Shown: in pieces, positions 1 through 8,261 of the stretch
Numbering within the stretch: the stretch's first letter is position 1
Layout: each line of letters starts with the position of its first letter
Assembly (NCBI RefSeq): GCF_900117425.1
Contig: NZ_FPEH01000012.1
Coordinates: 186,001-250,000 of the forward strand
DNA length: 64,000 nt
From: Novosphingobium sp. NDB2Meth1
Lineage (GTDB): Bacteria > Pseudomonadota > Alphaproteobacteria > Sphingomonadales > Sphingomonadaceae
Reading direction: 5' to 3'
Made by a program: the position numbers and the translations under genes
The notes under the pieces: model-generated
Database searches by the model: none
The model's input: only the letters and a program-made list of their open reading frames with translations
Told to the model about the DNA's origin: nothing

Positions 1-284
1 AGGGTTTTACCTGGGACGGGCCGATCAACATGCGCAATGCGCGCCATGCCGAGGATATGGGGCCGCTGGATGCCGAGTGCACCTGCGGGACTTGCGCGAA
101 GTACAGCCGCGCTTATCTGCATCACCTGCACAAGGCGGGCGAGATGCTGGGGGCCATGCTGCTGACCGAGCACAACCTTGCGTTCTACCAGCAACTGATG
201 GCGGCGATGCGCAGCGCGATCGCCGAAGGGCGGTTTGCGGCTTTCGCAGCCGGTTTCCGGGCAAGGTATCTGGCGAAGCGCTAG
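1..284 (+). CDS. tgt: Queuine tRNA-ribosyltransferase, C-terminal fragment (cut by window edge)
   Basis: Only the last 93 codons are present; the frame starts at base 3 and ends with TAG at 282-284. Tgt exchanges the anticodon G34 of tRNA-Asp/Asn/His/Tyr for a queuosine precursor. The fragment reads WDGPINMRNARHAEDMGPLD and then CTCGTC, the zinc-binding C-x-C-x2-C cluster, with the fourth zinc ligand His in the HNLAFYQQL segment. This is the usual C-terminus of bacterial Tgt. The next gene is 88 bp downstream on the same strand and has its own ribosome binding site, so it need not be co-transcribed. Confidence 0.93.
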   Translation, partial: GFTWDGPINMRNARHAEDMGPLDAECTCGTCAKYSRAYLHHLHKAGEMLGAMLLTEHNLAFYQQLMAAMRSAIAEGRFAAFAAGFRARYLAKR

Positions 285-372
285 GGATCCGCCCTGCCAG
301 ATCGGATGCGAAGTCGCTTGCAAGGCTCCGCTGTTGCCAAGAGTATCGCATTGGAGTTTGGGGGGAAGTTCC

Positions 373-2352
373 ATGCGGGCAAGCATCGCGGTCATGGGCA
401 TGGTTCTGGCGCTGGGCGCCGTGGCCGCGCGGGGGGAGGATGGCACCGCGATTGCGGCGAAGTTCGGCGCGCTCGAGGATGTGCGCCAGATCAGCCTCTC
501 GCCCTCGGGCAATCAGGTCGCCTATCTCAAGCCCAACGCGGGCCCAGGGGTGATGGTGATTGTCGCCGATTTCTCCACTGGCCAATCGCGCGCCGTGCTG
601 AATGCGGCAAATCCCGGCGAGAACCTGCGCTGGTGTCGCTGGGCGAGCGAGACGCGGCTGATGTGCAAGCTCTATGTCGCCGTCAACCGGGGCGATCTGC
701 TGATGAGCGCCACCCGCTATGTGATCGTGCGCAATGACGGCACCGGACAGGGCTACCTATCGAGTGGGCTCGGGAGCAAGTCGATCGGCGGGCTGCAATT
801 CGTCGGCGATGTGCTCGACTGGGACATCGCGGGCAAACCCGGCCATGTGCTGATGACGCGGCAGTTCGTGCCGGAGGGCGAGATCGGCAGCAATATCGAG
901 CGGCGGCGCGAGGGACTTGGCGTCGAGGACGTCGATCTGGAAAGCGGCAAACGCAGCCTCGTCGAGCCGCCCCGGAAGGGCGCGGTGCGCTACATGACTG
1001 ACGGGCGCGGCCATGTGCGTTTGATGGCCACGCGCGGCCAGAACGACGACGGCTATGCCAAGGACGAGATGCGCTGGTTCTACCGCGCCAAGGACGACGA
1101 CAAGTGGCTGCCGTTCACCACCGCCAGGGACGAGGACAGCGACACGCCGCTGGCGGTCGATCCGGACCGCAACATCGCCTATGTTCTGGGCGGCAAAAAC
1201 GGCGTGGACGTGCTGTACGGTGTCGCGCTCGATGGCACCGGCACGCGGCAGGTCATGATGGAGCAGCAGGGAGTCGATATCGACAATGTGATCAGCATCG
1301 GGCGCAATGGCCGCGTGGTGGGCGCGACCTATGCGACAGAAAAGCGGGTCAACGCGTTCTTCGATCCTGAGCTCAAGAAGCTGGGGGCGGCGCTGGGGAA
1401 GGCCCTCCCGGGCCAGCCGCTGGTCGAATTCGTCGATTCGAGCGAGGACGAGGGGCTGCTGCTGCTGCTGGCGAGCAGCGATTCGGATCCGGGGATGTTC
1501 TATCGCTACGACAAGGCGACGCACCGGCTGGAACAGGTGCTGCCGATGCGCGAGCCGCTGGTCCAGATGGCGCTCGGCAAGATGACCGCAATCACTTATC
1601 CGGCGGGCGACGGCAGCATGGTTCCCGCCTATCTCACGCTGCCGCCCGGCGTGGCGGGGATGGCAGCGGCCAAGCGTCTTCCCGCCATCGTCATGCCCCA
1701 CGGCGGGCCCGGCGCGCGGGACGAATGGGGCTTCGACTGGCTCGTCCAGTATTATGCGGTGCGCGGTTTTGCGGTGCTCCAGCCCAATTACCGCGGCTCC
1801 ACTGGCTATGGCTCGGCGTGGTACCAGAAGAACGGATTCAAATCGTGGCGGCTGGCGATCGGCGACATTTCGGCGGCTGGCCGCTGGCTCACCGCGCAAG
1901 GGATCGCCGATCCCGCGAAGCTTGCAATCGTCGGCTGGTCCTATGGCGGCTATGCGGCGCTGCAATCGGGCGTGACCGATCCCGGGCTGTTCAAGGCGAT
2001 CGTCGCGGTGGCGCCGGTCACCGATCTCGACAATTTGCGCGAGGAATCCCGCGATTTCGTCAATTTCCGTCAGGTCGATGCCTTTATCGGTCATGGCGAT
2101 CACATTGCCGATGGTTCGCCCGCGCGCCACGCGGGCGCGATTGTCGCGCCGGTGCTGCTGTTTCACGGCGAGGTCGACCAGAACGTGAACGTGGCGGAAT
2201 CGCGCCTTATGGCAGATCGCCTGAAGCATGCCGGCAAGGACGTGACCCTCGTGACCTTCCCGGGGCTCGACCACCAGCTGGCCGCAGCAGCCGCGCGGAC
2301 GCGGCTGCTGGCCGATAGCGATGCCTTCCTGCGCAGGGCGCTGGGGATGTAA
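373..2352 (+). CDS. Secreted S9 family (prolyl oligopeptidase-type) serine peptidase
   Basis: 659 aa from the ATG at 373, preceded by GGGGGGAAG. The open frame extends upstream to 235, but this start gives a clean signal peptide (MRASIAVMGMVLALGAVAARG) and the upstream residues are not family-like. An N-terminal beta-propeller region (about 30-400) is followed by an alpha/beta-hydrolase domain with HGGPGARDEWGF (oxyanion region), nucleophile motif GWSYGGYAALQ, an acidic residue in HGEVDQNVN and the catalytic His in FPGLDHQL. The architecture matches dipeptidyl/acylaminoacyl peptidases of the S9C type common in sphingomonads, which cleave short peptides in the periplasm or outside. The exact substrate cannot be read from sequence. 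Confidence 0.9.
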   Translation: MRASIAVMGMVLALGAVAARGEDGTAIAAKFGALEDVRQISLSPSGNQVAYLKPNAGPGVMVIVADFSTGQSRAVLNAANPGENLRWCRWASETRLMCKLYVAVNRGDLLMSATRYVIVRNDGTGQGYLSSGLGSKSIGGLQFVGDVLDWDIAGKPGHVLMTRQFVPEGEIGSNIERRREGLGVEDVDLESGKRSLVEPPRKGAVRYMTDGRGHVRLMATRGQNDDGYAKDEMRWFYRAKDDDKWLPFTTARDEDSDTPLAVDPDRNIAYVLGGKNGVDVLYGVALDGTGTRQVMMEQQGVDIDNVISIGRNGRVVGATYATEKRVNAFFDPELKKLGAALGKALPGQPLVEFVDSSEDEGLLLLLASSDSDPGMFYRYDKATHRLEQVLPMREPLVQMALGKMTAITYPAGDGSMVPAYLTLPPGVAGMAAAKRLPAIVMPHGGPGARDEWGFDWLVQYYAVRGFAVLQPNYRGSTGYGSAWYQKNGFKSWRLAIGDISAAGRWLTAQGIADPAKLAIVGWSYGGYAALQSGVTDPGLFKAIVAVAPVTDLDNLREESRDFVNFRQVDAFIGHGDHIADGSPARHAGAIVAPVLLFHGEVDQNVNVAESRLMADRLKHAGKDVTLVTFPGLDHQLAAAAARTRLLADSDAFLRRALGM

Positions 2353-2364
2353 CCCGCGCCGGGA

Positions 2365-3540
2365 TTACACCGGAAGCAGCATCGCCGCGGTCTCGTCGCG
2401 GTGCTTCTTGAGGTATTTCATGAAGGGCGTGCCGCCGGTGCCGACATCGGGATCGTTGCCGGCCGTCTTGCTGCCCTGCTTGTTGATGTAGCTCGCGGCA
2501 TATTCGAGGTGGCGGCTGCGGAAGGCGGCGACGGCCTGGATCGCGCCGTTGTAGGCATCGGTCAGACCCTTGTTGCCGGCCCCGCTGACGAAGGAGCGGA
2601 GCTTGGAGGCGGCGCGCACGTCCTCGATGAAGCGGCGGTGGCCGGTGGGGCGATAGATGTGGAGCTCGTCGAGATAGGCCTTGAGCGGATCGGCGGCGTG
2701 GCCGACACCGAGCAGCGCGTCCATCGAGGGGACGATCGAGGACTGCGAGCCGGTCTGGCCGCGATAGGCCTGGGGCTGGCCGTCGAGCCGCTCGACACCC
2801 TGGTAGACGACGCCGGCGCCGAGCGCGGGGTTGTCCTTCCAGCCGTGGATGTAGGGGCGGACGCGGCGGAAGTAGATATAGGGATCGCACTGTTCGGGCA
2901 TGCGGTCGAAGATCGCGTTGATGCCGGCCCAGATGCCGACCATCTGCTCGAGCAGCGTGCGCGCAGTATCGACATCGCCGGCTTCGGCGGCGGCGATGAT
3001 CGGGGCGAAAAGGGCGAGCGCCTTGCCGGCCTGGGCTTCGATGGCGACGTGGATGAGCACGAACCACGCCTCGTCGGTGCCGGCGGCGAACTTCTGGATC
3101 ATGTAGATGTTGTCGAGATCGACCGGGGCGGCAGGATCGATCAGGCCCCAGTTGTCGAGCACATAGCCGCTGTATTGCAGGAGCGGCTGCTGATCGAGCT
3201 TGTCCGCCAGCGCGACCATCGGGACGGCGAGCACGGCGGGAAGCGTGGTGACGGCCTCGGCCGCGCCCCAGATGTAGGATTGCACGAGGAACGAATAGTG
3301 GACCATCGCCATGCGCGCGGCGGGTTCATCGAGCGCGGCGACCATGGTGGGGGTGATGTCGGGAAGCTGCTCTTCGAGGACTTCGCGGACCTTGCCGGTG
3401 GGGAGGATTTCGGGGAGTCGCATGGCGACGGCGCGGGCCTCGGCAAAAGCGCCCTCGAGGGTCACGGCACTGGCATCGTAGCCGCAGAGGAAGCCCCGCT
3501 CGGGGGTGATGTCGTAGCTTGCGAGGGGGGCGATGGGCAT
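2365..3540 (-). CDS. Indoleamine 2,3-dioxygenase family heme protein
   Basis: 391 aa from the ATG at 3540 (CGGAGAG just upstream); the frame stays open to 3786 but that part overlaps the divergent regulator. IDO opens the indole ring of tryptophan to N-formylkynurenine using heme and O2. Visible family signatures are DLDNIYMIQKFAAGTDEAWF, the block FRRVRPYIHGW, the QTGSQSSIVPSMDALLG segment, and RPTGHRRFIEDVR, where the His fits the proximal heme ligand (human IDO1 has PAHRNFL here). Most bacteria use the unrelated-length TDO instead, so a full IDO-type enzyme is less usual. It is divergent from an Lrp/AsnC regulator 103 bp away, which probably controls it. No kynureninase or formamidase is nearby. 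Confidence 0.85.
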   Translation of the reverse strand: MPIAPLASYDITPERGFLCGYDASAVTLEGAFAEARAVAMRLPEILPTGKVREVLEEQLPDITPTMVAALDEPAARMAMVHYSFLVQSYIWGAAEAVTTLPAVLAVPMVALADKLDQQPLLQYSGYVLDNWGLIDPAAPVDLDNIYMIQKFAAGTDEAWFVLIHVAIEAQAGKALALFAPIIAAAEAGDVDTARTLLEQMVGIWAGINAIFDRMPEQCDPYIYFRRVRPYIHGWKDNPALGAGVVYQGVERLDGQPQAYRGQTGSQSSIVPSMDALLGVGHAADPLKAYLDELHIYRPTGHRRFIEDVRAASKLRSFVSGAGNKGLTDAYNGAIQAVAAFRSRHLEYAASYINKQGSKTAGNDPDVGTGGTPFMKYLKKHRDETAAMLLPV

Positions 3541-3603
3541 GGCGCTCTCCGTTGTTGAGGTTTGCGCAAGGATATGCGGTTCAACGCGAAAAGAGGTTGC
3601 GTA

Positions 3604-3633
3604 TTGACGCGTCTGGATATGCTGATGCACAAT
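3604..3633 (+). promoter_or_regulatory. Possible promoter of the Lrp/AsnC gene within the divergent control region
   Basis: TTGACG at 3604-3609 and CACAAT at 3628-3633 are 18 bp apart. Transcription from this pair would begin about 3640, only a few bases before the ATG at 3644, so the message would be nearly leaderless. The 103-bp region also carries TTTGCGCAA and AACGCGAAA, the A/T- and GCG-containing elements often bound by Lrp/AsnC proteins. Assignment is by eye and tentative. Confidence 0.35.
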
Positions 3634-3643
3634 TCCTGACGAC

Positions 3644-4087
3644 ATGGATGCGATCGACAGCAAGATATTGCGCGAGCTGGAGGCCGAAGGGCGAATCAGC
3701 AATCTACAACTGGCGGAGCGGGTGGGCCTGTCACCGTCTGCGTGCCTGCGCCGGGTGCAGGCGCTGGAAGCGAGCGGCGTGATCAAGGGCTATCGTGCGG
3801 TGCTGGACCGGACGCGGTTGGGCGCGGGGGTGACGATCTTCGTGATGGTGGGCCTTGGCGGCCAGCTCAAGGCGGATTCGCTCTCGTTCGAGGCGGCGAT
3901 GGCGGCGGCGCCGGAAGTGCGCGAGTGCCACAACGTGACCGGCTCGGTCGAATATCTGCTGCGCGTGGAAGTGGCGGATCTGGAGGCCTACAAGCGGTTC
4001 CATTCGGACACGCTGGGCACACTGCCGCAGGTGCGCAGCATCACCAGCCACGTCTCGCTCGGCACATCGAAGGACCTGCGTGGTTGA
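3644..4087 (+). CDS. Lrp/AsnC family transcriptional regulator
   Basis: 147 aa, the normal length for the family. An N-terminal winged helix-turn-helix (MDAIDSKILRELEAEGRIS, then LQLAERVGLSPSACLRRVQ) is followed by a linker and the RAM ligand-binding domain, including the ECHNVTGSVEYLLRVEV strand-turn region. It lies head to head with the indoleamine dioxygenase gene. Members in this arrangement usually sense an amino acid and act on the divergent gene, so tryptophan or a kynurenine metabolite is a reasonable guess (inference). It ends just before a strong terminator. Confidence 0.92.
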   Translation: MDAIDSKILRELEAEGRISNLQLAERVGLSPSACLRRVQALEASGVIKGYRAVLDRTRLGAGVTIFVMVGLGGQLKADSLSFEAAMAAAPEVRECHNVTGSVEYLLRVEVADLEAYKRFHSDTLGTLPQVRSITSHVSLGTSKDLRG

Positions 4088-4093
4088 AACGAA

Positions 4094-4120
4094 AAAGGCG
4101 GGACTTGCGCCCCGCCTTCT
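4094..4120. terminator. Bidirectional intrinsic terminator between the Lrp gene and rpsD
   Basis: Stem AGGCGGG/CCCGCCT with an 8-nt loop, A-rich on the left and pyrimidine-rich on the right, placed between the converging 3' ends of the Lrp gene (4087) and rpsD (4145). It can serve both strands. Confidence 0.75.
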
Positions 4121-4144
4121 TCGTGTTCGGTCTGAACCGCTGGA

Positions 4145-4756
4145 TCAGCGCGAGTAGAACTCGACGACCAGGTTCGGTTCCATCTTCACCGGGTAGGGCA
4201 CTTCGTCGAGCGTCGGGATGCGCACGAAAGTGGCCTTGTCGGCCTCGGCGGCGACGTAATCGGGAATGTCACGCTCGGCCAGCGACTGGGCTTCGGCGAT
4301 CAGCGCCATTTCCTTGGCCTTGGGGCCGAGGGTCAGCACGTCGCCCGGGCGGACGCGGCGGCTGGCGATGTTGCACTTCACGCCGTTGACGCGGATGTGG
4401 CCGTGGCTGACGATCTGGCGGGCCGAGAAGATCGTCGGCGCGAACTTGGCGCGGTAGACGATCATGTCGAGGCGCTGCTCGAGCAGGCCGATCAGGTTCT
4501 GGCCGGTATCGCCCTTCATCCGCGAGGCTTCCTGGTAGGTCGCCTTGAACTGCTTTTCGGTGACGTCGCCGTAGTAGCCCTTGAGCTTCTGCTTGGCGCG
4601 CAGCTGCAGACCGAAGTCCGACACCTTGCTCTTGCGGCGCTGGCCGTGCTGGCCGGGGCCATAGCTGCGGCGGTTGACCGAGCTCTTCGGGCGGCCCCAG
4701 ATGTTTTCGCCAAGACGGCGGTCAATCTTGTGCTTCGATGCCTTGCGCTTCGACAT
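4145..4756 (-). CDS. rpsD: 30S ribosomal protein S4
   Basis: 203 aa from the ATG at 4756, preceded by AAAGGACTT; the longer open frame to 4876 is leader sequence. S4 binds 16S rRNA early in assembly of the small subunit. The protein starts [20 protein letters not shown] and has the [19 protein letters not shown] block typical of alphaproteobacterial S4. The S4 RNA-binding domain is [20 protein letters not shown] followed by [10 protein letters not shown]. It stands alone, outside the alpha operon, as usual in this class. Confidence 0.97.
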   Translation of the reverse strand: MSKRKASKHKIDRRLGENIWGRPKSSVNRRSYGPGQHGQRRKSKVSDFGLQLRAKQKLKGYYGDVTEKQFKATYQEASRMKGDTGQNLIGLLEQRLDMIVYRAKFAPTIFSARQIVSHGHIRVNGVKCNIASRRVRPGDVLTLGPKAKEMALIAEAQSLAERDIPDYVAAEADKATFVRIPTLDEVPYPVKMEPNLVVEFYSR

Positions 4757-4808
4757 GGCAAGTCCTTTCAATTTGCTATGGCGGCCAGCGTGAGCCGGCC
4801 TATGGGAA

Positions 4809-4824
4809 CCGGCCTTGAGGCCGG
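4809..4824 (-). other. Hairpin in the rpsD leader
   Basis: CCGGCC and GGCCGG separated by a TTGA loop lie about 55 nt upstream of the rpsD start. S4 is a translational autoregulator in other bacteria, so a structured leader would be reasonable, but nothing here proves a regulatory role. The rest of 4757-5002 shows no gene. Confidence 0.3.
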
Positions 4825-4983
4825 CGTTTCGTAGACCCGGAACCGCACCATTGCCCCATGCGGGGAATGCGGCCACTGCTTCACCGGGCGTGCAGGGCCA
4901 ATTGCGAAGGCGCGCCTAGACACGGCATTTGGGGGAATGTCAAGGCGGGAGTGTGTGTGTGCGGCGTGCACGAACCAAAATGG

Positions 4984-5004
4984 AAATGGGGACTGTCCCC
5001 ATTT
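4984..5004. repeat. RAYT-type palindrome, copy 1 (overlaps the trmJ stop codon)
   Basis: Perfect 21-nt palindrome: AAATGGGGAC, a central T, then GTCCCCATTT. The TAA stop of trmJ on the minus strand (5005-5003) overlaps its edge. Closely related copies lie at 10710, 11384, 11432 and 11519, clustered on a REP-associated transposase gene 6 kb away. Confidence 0.85.
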
Positions 5005-5803
5005 AACGCGGGGTGCGCATCAGGGCGGTGATGACGCCGCGCATGGTGCGCACTTCGAGATGGTTCCATGCGGGCTTGGTCAGCATGTTGCGCAAGGTGA
5101 GGCGCGTGGCATGCGCGCGGCCCTCCGGCTTGAAGTAGTCACGGGGTTCGAGGTGTTCGGTGATCTGGGCGATCAGGCCTTCGAGCTCTTCCTGCGGGGC
5201 AGGGGGGAGAAGGTCTTCGGCGGGGGGCTGGGCGAGACCGGAGGCAGCGTGCTTCGACCATTCGTAGGCGCACAGGATCACCGCCTGCGCGAGATTGAGC
5301 GAGCCGAATTCCGGGTTGATGGGCACGGTGATGATGCTGCGGGCGAGCGCGACGTCGTCGGTTTCGAGGCCGGAGCGTTCGGGACCGAAGACGAAGGCGG
5401 TGCCGCCTTGCGCGACGACAGTTTCCTTGGCGGCCTGCTCGGGCGTGAGGACAGGCTTTGTGACGCCGCGCTTGCGCACTGTGGTGGCGTAGACGTGGGC
5501 ACAATCGGCAACGGCTTCAGCGAGAGTATCGTAGACTTCGGCCTGCGCCAGCACGATATCGGCGCCCGCGGCGGCGGGGCCTGCGCTGGGGTTGGGCCAG
5601 CCGTCGCGCGGGGCGACGAGCCGCATGCGGGTGAGGCCGAAGTTGAGCATGGCGCGCGCGGCCTTGCCGATGTTTTCGCCCAGCTGGGGGCGGACGAGGA
5701 CGATGATGGGGCTGCTGCCTGGCCGCTCGACTTCGCTCGGGGCGAACGGGGTGGGGGATTTGCCCTCGACTTCGATTAAGTTGGTCGGATTGTCTGATTC
5801 CAT
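5003..5803 (-). CDS. trmJ: TrmH/SpoU-family RNA methyltransferase, TrmJ-like
   Basis: 266 aa from the ATG at 5803, which has a strong AAAGGGGGA ribosome site. TrmJ methylates the ribose of nucleotide 32 in several tRNAs. The SPOUT fold is shown by IIVLVRPQLGENIGKAARAM (motif 1), FVFGPERSGL (motif 2) and VPINPEFGSLNLAQAVIL (motif 3), followed by a helical C-terminal extension typical of TrmJ. The first 30 or so residues, containing PFAPSEVERPGSS, are not family sequence: they are translated from a copy of the dispersed repeat at 5725-5751. The frame has no stop between this gene and the upstream GIY-YIG gene, so a 384-aa fused product starting at 6157 is possible. Confidence 0.88.
   Translation of the reverse strand: MESDNPTNLIEVEGKSPTPFAPSEVERPGSSPIIVLVRPQLGENIGKAARAMLNFGLTRMRLVAPRDGWPNPSAGPAAAGADIVLAQAEVYDTLAEAVADCAHVYATTVRKRGVTKPVLTPEQAAKETVVAQGGTAFVFGPERSGLETDDVALARSIITVPINPEFGSLNLAQAVILCAYEWSKHAASGLAQPPAEDLLPPAPQEELEGLIAQITEHLEPRDYFKPEGRAHATRLTLRNMLTKPAWNHLEVRTMRGVITALMRTPR
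5725..5751 (-). repeat. Dispersed inverted-pair repeat, single unit inside the 5' end of trmJ
   Basis: CTCGACTTCGCTCGG followed by GGCGAACGGGG, a slightly diverged copy of the unit seen intact at 5815, 6200, 25260 and 27609. It is translated as part of the N-terminus of the methyltransferase. Confidence 0.8.
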
Positions 5804-6157
5804 ATCCCCCTTTGCCGTTCGTCCCGAGCGAAGTCGAGGGAAGTGGCCGAGCGAAGCCGAGGCCCTTGCTTCGCGCTCAGCCGGCGGCATGGCGAAGTAG
5901 GACAGCTTGTCCCAGTCGCGCGCGATGAGGGCTTCCTTCTTCGCGCGCGACCACGGCTTGATCTTGAGTTCGTTGGCCAAGGCCTCTTCGCGCGTCGCGA
6001 ACTCCTCTGCCCACACCAGTTCCACCGGACGCCGATCATGTGTGTACCCCTTGCAGGTACCATTGTGATGATGGGCGATCCGGGTTTCGAGATCGTCAGT
6101 TTGGCCTGTGTAGTAGCTGCTGTCGGCGCAGCGGAGGATATAGGTCCAGAAGGGCAT
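5804..6157 (-). CDS. GIY-YIG nuclease domain protein (UPF0213 type) with no stop codon of its own
   Basis: Starts at the ATG at 6157 with MPFWTYILRCADSSYYTGQT. YIL and YTG are the GIY and YIG positions; the RIAHHH arginine and the Glu in EALANELKIK are the expected catalytic and metal-site residues. The domain ends near residue 90 (LSYFAMPPAE). The frame then runs through a dispersed repeat, read as FPRLRSGRTAKGD, and continues without a stop into trmJ at 5803. Family members are small nucleases of unknown cellular role, often near mobile or repeated DNA. The gene is bracketed by an inverted pair of the repeat (5815-5863 and 6175-6227). Whether it is made as a separate protein, through reinitiation at the strong trmJ site, or as a fusion is not decidable here. 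Confidence 0.75.
5815..5863 (+). repeat. Inverted-pair repeat, left unit of the GIY-YIG cassette
   Basis: Two tandem half-units, GTTCGTCCCGAGCGAAG followed by TCGAGGGA, and then GGCCGAGCGAAGCCGAGGCC. The same organisation occurs in inverse orientation at 6175-6227, on the other side of the GIY-YIG gene. Confidence 0.85.
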
Positions 6158-6174
6158 GTCCGGTGCTTTAGCCT

Positions 6175-6227
6175 GCCTCGGCTTCGCTCGGCAATTGGTC
6201 CCTCGACTTCGCTCGGGACGAACGGGG
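6175..6227 (-). repeat. Inverted-pair repeat, right unit of the GIY-YIG cassette
   Basis: GCCTCGGCTTCGCTCGGC, a 7-nt spacer, then CCCTCGACTTCGCTCGGG with GACGAACGGGG. It is the inverse complement of 5815-5863 with minor changes. It lies between the nrdR stop codon (6240) and the GIY-YIG start (6157). Confidence 0.85.
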
Positions 6228-6239
6228 TGTGAGTTAGGG

Positions 6240-6710
6240 CTATTTACCCCCCACTTCCCGCACCGAGCTTGCAAATTCCTCGAAATCGCGCGCTTCGGTG
6301 AAATCGCGGTAGACGGATGCGAAGCGGATATAGGCGACGCTGTCGAGCTGGCGCAGGCCTTCCATGACCATCTCGCCGATCTGGCGGCTTTCGACTTCGG
6401 CATCGCCCAAGGTTTCGAGCTGGCGCTGGATGCCGCTGACAAGGCGTTCGATGCGTTCCGGCGAAACCGGGCGCTTGCGGCAGGCGAGCGAGACGGACTG
6501 TTCGATCTTGGCCCGGTCGAACGGTTCACGGCGGGGCTCGCCGCTGCCGCTCTTGAGCACCATGACTTCGCGCAGCTGGACGCGCTCGAAGGTGGTGAAG
6601 CGCGCGCCGCACGCTTCACACTGGCGGCGCCGGCGGATCGAGGTGTTGTCCTCGCTCGGCCGGCTGTCCTTTACCTGGCTTTCCTCATGGGCACAGAACG
6701 GGCAACGCAT
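6240..6710 (-). CDS. nrdR: Transcriptional repressor NrdR
   Basis: 156 aa, standard length. NrdR represses ribonucleotide reductase genes by binding NrdR boxes when its ATP-cone senses dATP/ATP. The N-terminal zinc ribbon [20 protein letters not shown] with [13 protein letters not shown] supplies the four cysteines, and the ATP-cone follows ([18 protein letters not shown] onward). It is the third gene of the minus-strand run rpiB-glyA-(small gene)-nrdR; this order is common in alphaproteobacteria. Confidence 0.97.
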   Translation of the reverse strand: MRCPFCAHEESQVKDSRPSEDNTSIRRRRQCEACGARFTTFERVQLREVMVLKSGSGEPRREPFDRAKIEQSVSLACRKRPVSPERIERLVSGIQRQLETLGDAEVESRQIGEMVMEGLRQLDSVAYIRFASVYRDFTEARDFEEFASSVREVGGK

Positions 6711-6719
6711 CCGGCGCCG

Positions 6720-6923
6720 TTACTTGATCCGCTGATAGAGCGCAAACCCCGCGCCCGCGACAAGGCCCAGCGGCAGCGAGACGAACGGGAGCAGGGCGCC
6801 CGCCACTGCTCCGATGCCCGCGCCGACGAGGACCGGCTTGGTCGAGGGGTGGTCCATGCCCTGCTTGGCCATGCCGCTGATTTCTTCGGTGGCGCGGCCG
6901 AGAAGATCGTTGCTGTCTGCCAT
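6720..6923 (-). CDS. Small membrane protein of unknown function
   Basis: 67 aa, starting MADSNDLLGRATEEISGMAK. A Gly/Ala-rich hydrophobic stretch (about residues 30-63, PVLVGAGIGAVAGALLPFV and on) suggests one or two short membrane segments with a glycine-zipper look. It sits between glyA (3-nt gap) and nrdR (9-nt gap) and is surely co-transcribed. Function unknown; the tight spacing supports a real gene. Confidence 0.7.
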   Translation of the reverse strand: MADSNDLLGRATEEISGMAKQGMDHPSTKPVLVGAGIGAVAGALLPFVSLPLGLVAGAGFALYQRIK

Positions 6924-6926
6924 GTC

Positions 6927-8249
6927 TTACAACTCCGGATAGATCGGGAACTTCGCACAAAGCGCTTCAACCCGTTCGCGGACGCGTTGTTCCACCTGGC
7001 CATCGCCTTCATCGCCATTGCGCGAGAGACCATCGACGACTTCGGCGATCAGCGCGCCGATCTGCCGGAATTCGTCTTCGCGGAAGCCGCGCGTCGTGCC
7101 CGCCGGGGTGCCGAGACGGATGCCCGAGGTGACAAAGGGCGAGCGCGTGTCGAAGGGGATGCCGTTCTTGTTGCAGGTGAGCCAGGCGCGGTCGAGGCCC
7201 TTTTCAGCGGCCTTGCCGGTCACATCCTTGGGCGTGAGATCGACGAGCATCGAGTGGTTGTCCGTCCCGCCCGAGACAATGCCGAGGCCGGCGTCCTGGA
7301 GGCTGGCGGCAAGGGCGCGTGCGTTGGCGACGACCTGATGCGCATAGGCCGCGAACTCGGGCTTGAGCGCCTCGGCGAAGGCGACGGCCTTGGCGGCGAT
7401 GATGTGGACGAGCGGGCCGCCCTGCATGCCGGGGAACACCGCCGTGTTGATCTTCTTGGCGAGCGCTTCGTCGTTGGTGAGGATCACGCCCGAGCGGGGG
7501 CCGCGCAGCGACTTGTGCGTGGTGGTGGTGACGACATGGGCGTGCGGGATCGGCGAGGGGTGCGCGCCGCCCGCGACGAGGCCCGAGATGTGCGACATGT
7601 CCACGAGGAGGTAGGCGCCGATCTCGTCAGCAATCGTGCGGAAGGCTTCCCAGTCCCACACGCGCGAATAGGCGGTGCCGCCAGCGATGATCAGCTTGGG
7701 CTTGTGCTCGTGGGCAGTGGCGCGCACTGCGTCCATGTCGATCTGGTGATCCTCGCGGCGCACGCCGTAGGCGACCGGCTTGAACCACTTGCCGCTCATG
7801 TTGACCGGCGAACCGTGGGTGAGGTGGCCGCCCGAGTTGAGGTCGAGGCCCATGAAGGTGTCGCCCGGCTGGAGCAGCGCGAGGAACACGGCCTGGTTCA
7901 TCTGGCTGCCCGAATTGGGCTGCACGTTGGCGAATTCGCAGCCGAACAGCTTCTTGGCGCGCTCGATGGCCAGCGTTTCCACGACGTCGGCATATTCGCA
8001 GCCGCCATAGTAGCGCTTGCCGGGGTAGCCTTCGGCGTACTTGTTGGTGAACACCGAGCCGGCCGCTTCGAGGCAGGCGAGGCTGGTGATGTTTTCCGAG
8101 GCGATCAGCTCGATCTTGGTCTGCTGGCGGTGCAGCTCACCGCGGATCGCGGCATAGACTTCGGGATCGGCGGCTTCGAGGTGCTCGGTGAAGAAGCCGG
8201 CTTTGCGGATTTCCTGCGCGCCAAGGTTTTCTGGTGCTGCAATGTTCAT
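6927..8249 (-). CDS. glyA: Serine hydroxymethyltransferase
   Basis: 440 aa. Converts serine and tetrahydrofolate to glycine and methylene-THF, the main source of one-carbon units, with PLP as cofactor. The PLP lysine is in [16 protein letters not shown]; other family blocks are [29 protein letters not shown] and [13 protein letters not shown]. It is downstream of rpiB (12-nt gap) and upstream of nrdR in one operon, linking one-carbon, pentose phosphate and deoxynucleotide control. Confidence 0.98.
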   Translation of the reverse strand: MNIAAPENLGAQEIRKAGFFTEHLEAADPEVYAAIRGELHRQQTKIELIASENITSLACLEAAGSVFTNKYAEGYPGKRYYGGCEYADVVETLAIERAKKLFGCEFANVQPNSGSQMNQAVFLALLQPGDTFMGLDLNSGGHLTHGSPVNMSGKWFKPVAYGVRREDHQIDMDAVRATAHEHKPKLIIAGGTAYSRVWDWEAFRTIADEIGAYLLVDMSHISGLVAGGAHPSPIPHAHVVTTTTHKSLRGPRSGVILTNDEALAKKINTAVFPGMQGGPLVHIIAAKAVAFAEALKPEFAAYAHQVVANARALAASLQDAGLGIVSGGTDNHSMLVDLTPKDVTGKAAEKGLDRAWLTCNKNGIPFDTRSPFVTSGIRLGTPAGTTRGFREDEFRQIGALIAEVVDGLSRNGDEGDGQVEQRVRERVEALCAKFPIYPEL

Positions 8250-8261
8250 CGGCGGGGCTCC

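Noticed and set aside
757-2274. 505-codon minus-strand open frame
   Set aside because: Antisense of the S9 peptidase, which has signal peptide and full triad.
5003-6619. Single 538-codon gene spanning trmJ, GIY-YIG and part of nrdR
   Set aside because: The upstream part is the wrong frame of nrdR; real starts are at 6157 and 5803. Only the GIY-YIG/trmJ continuity is real.
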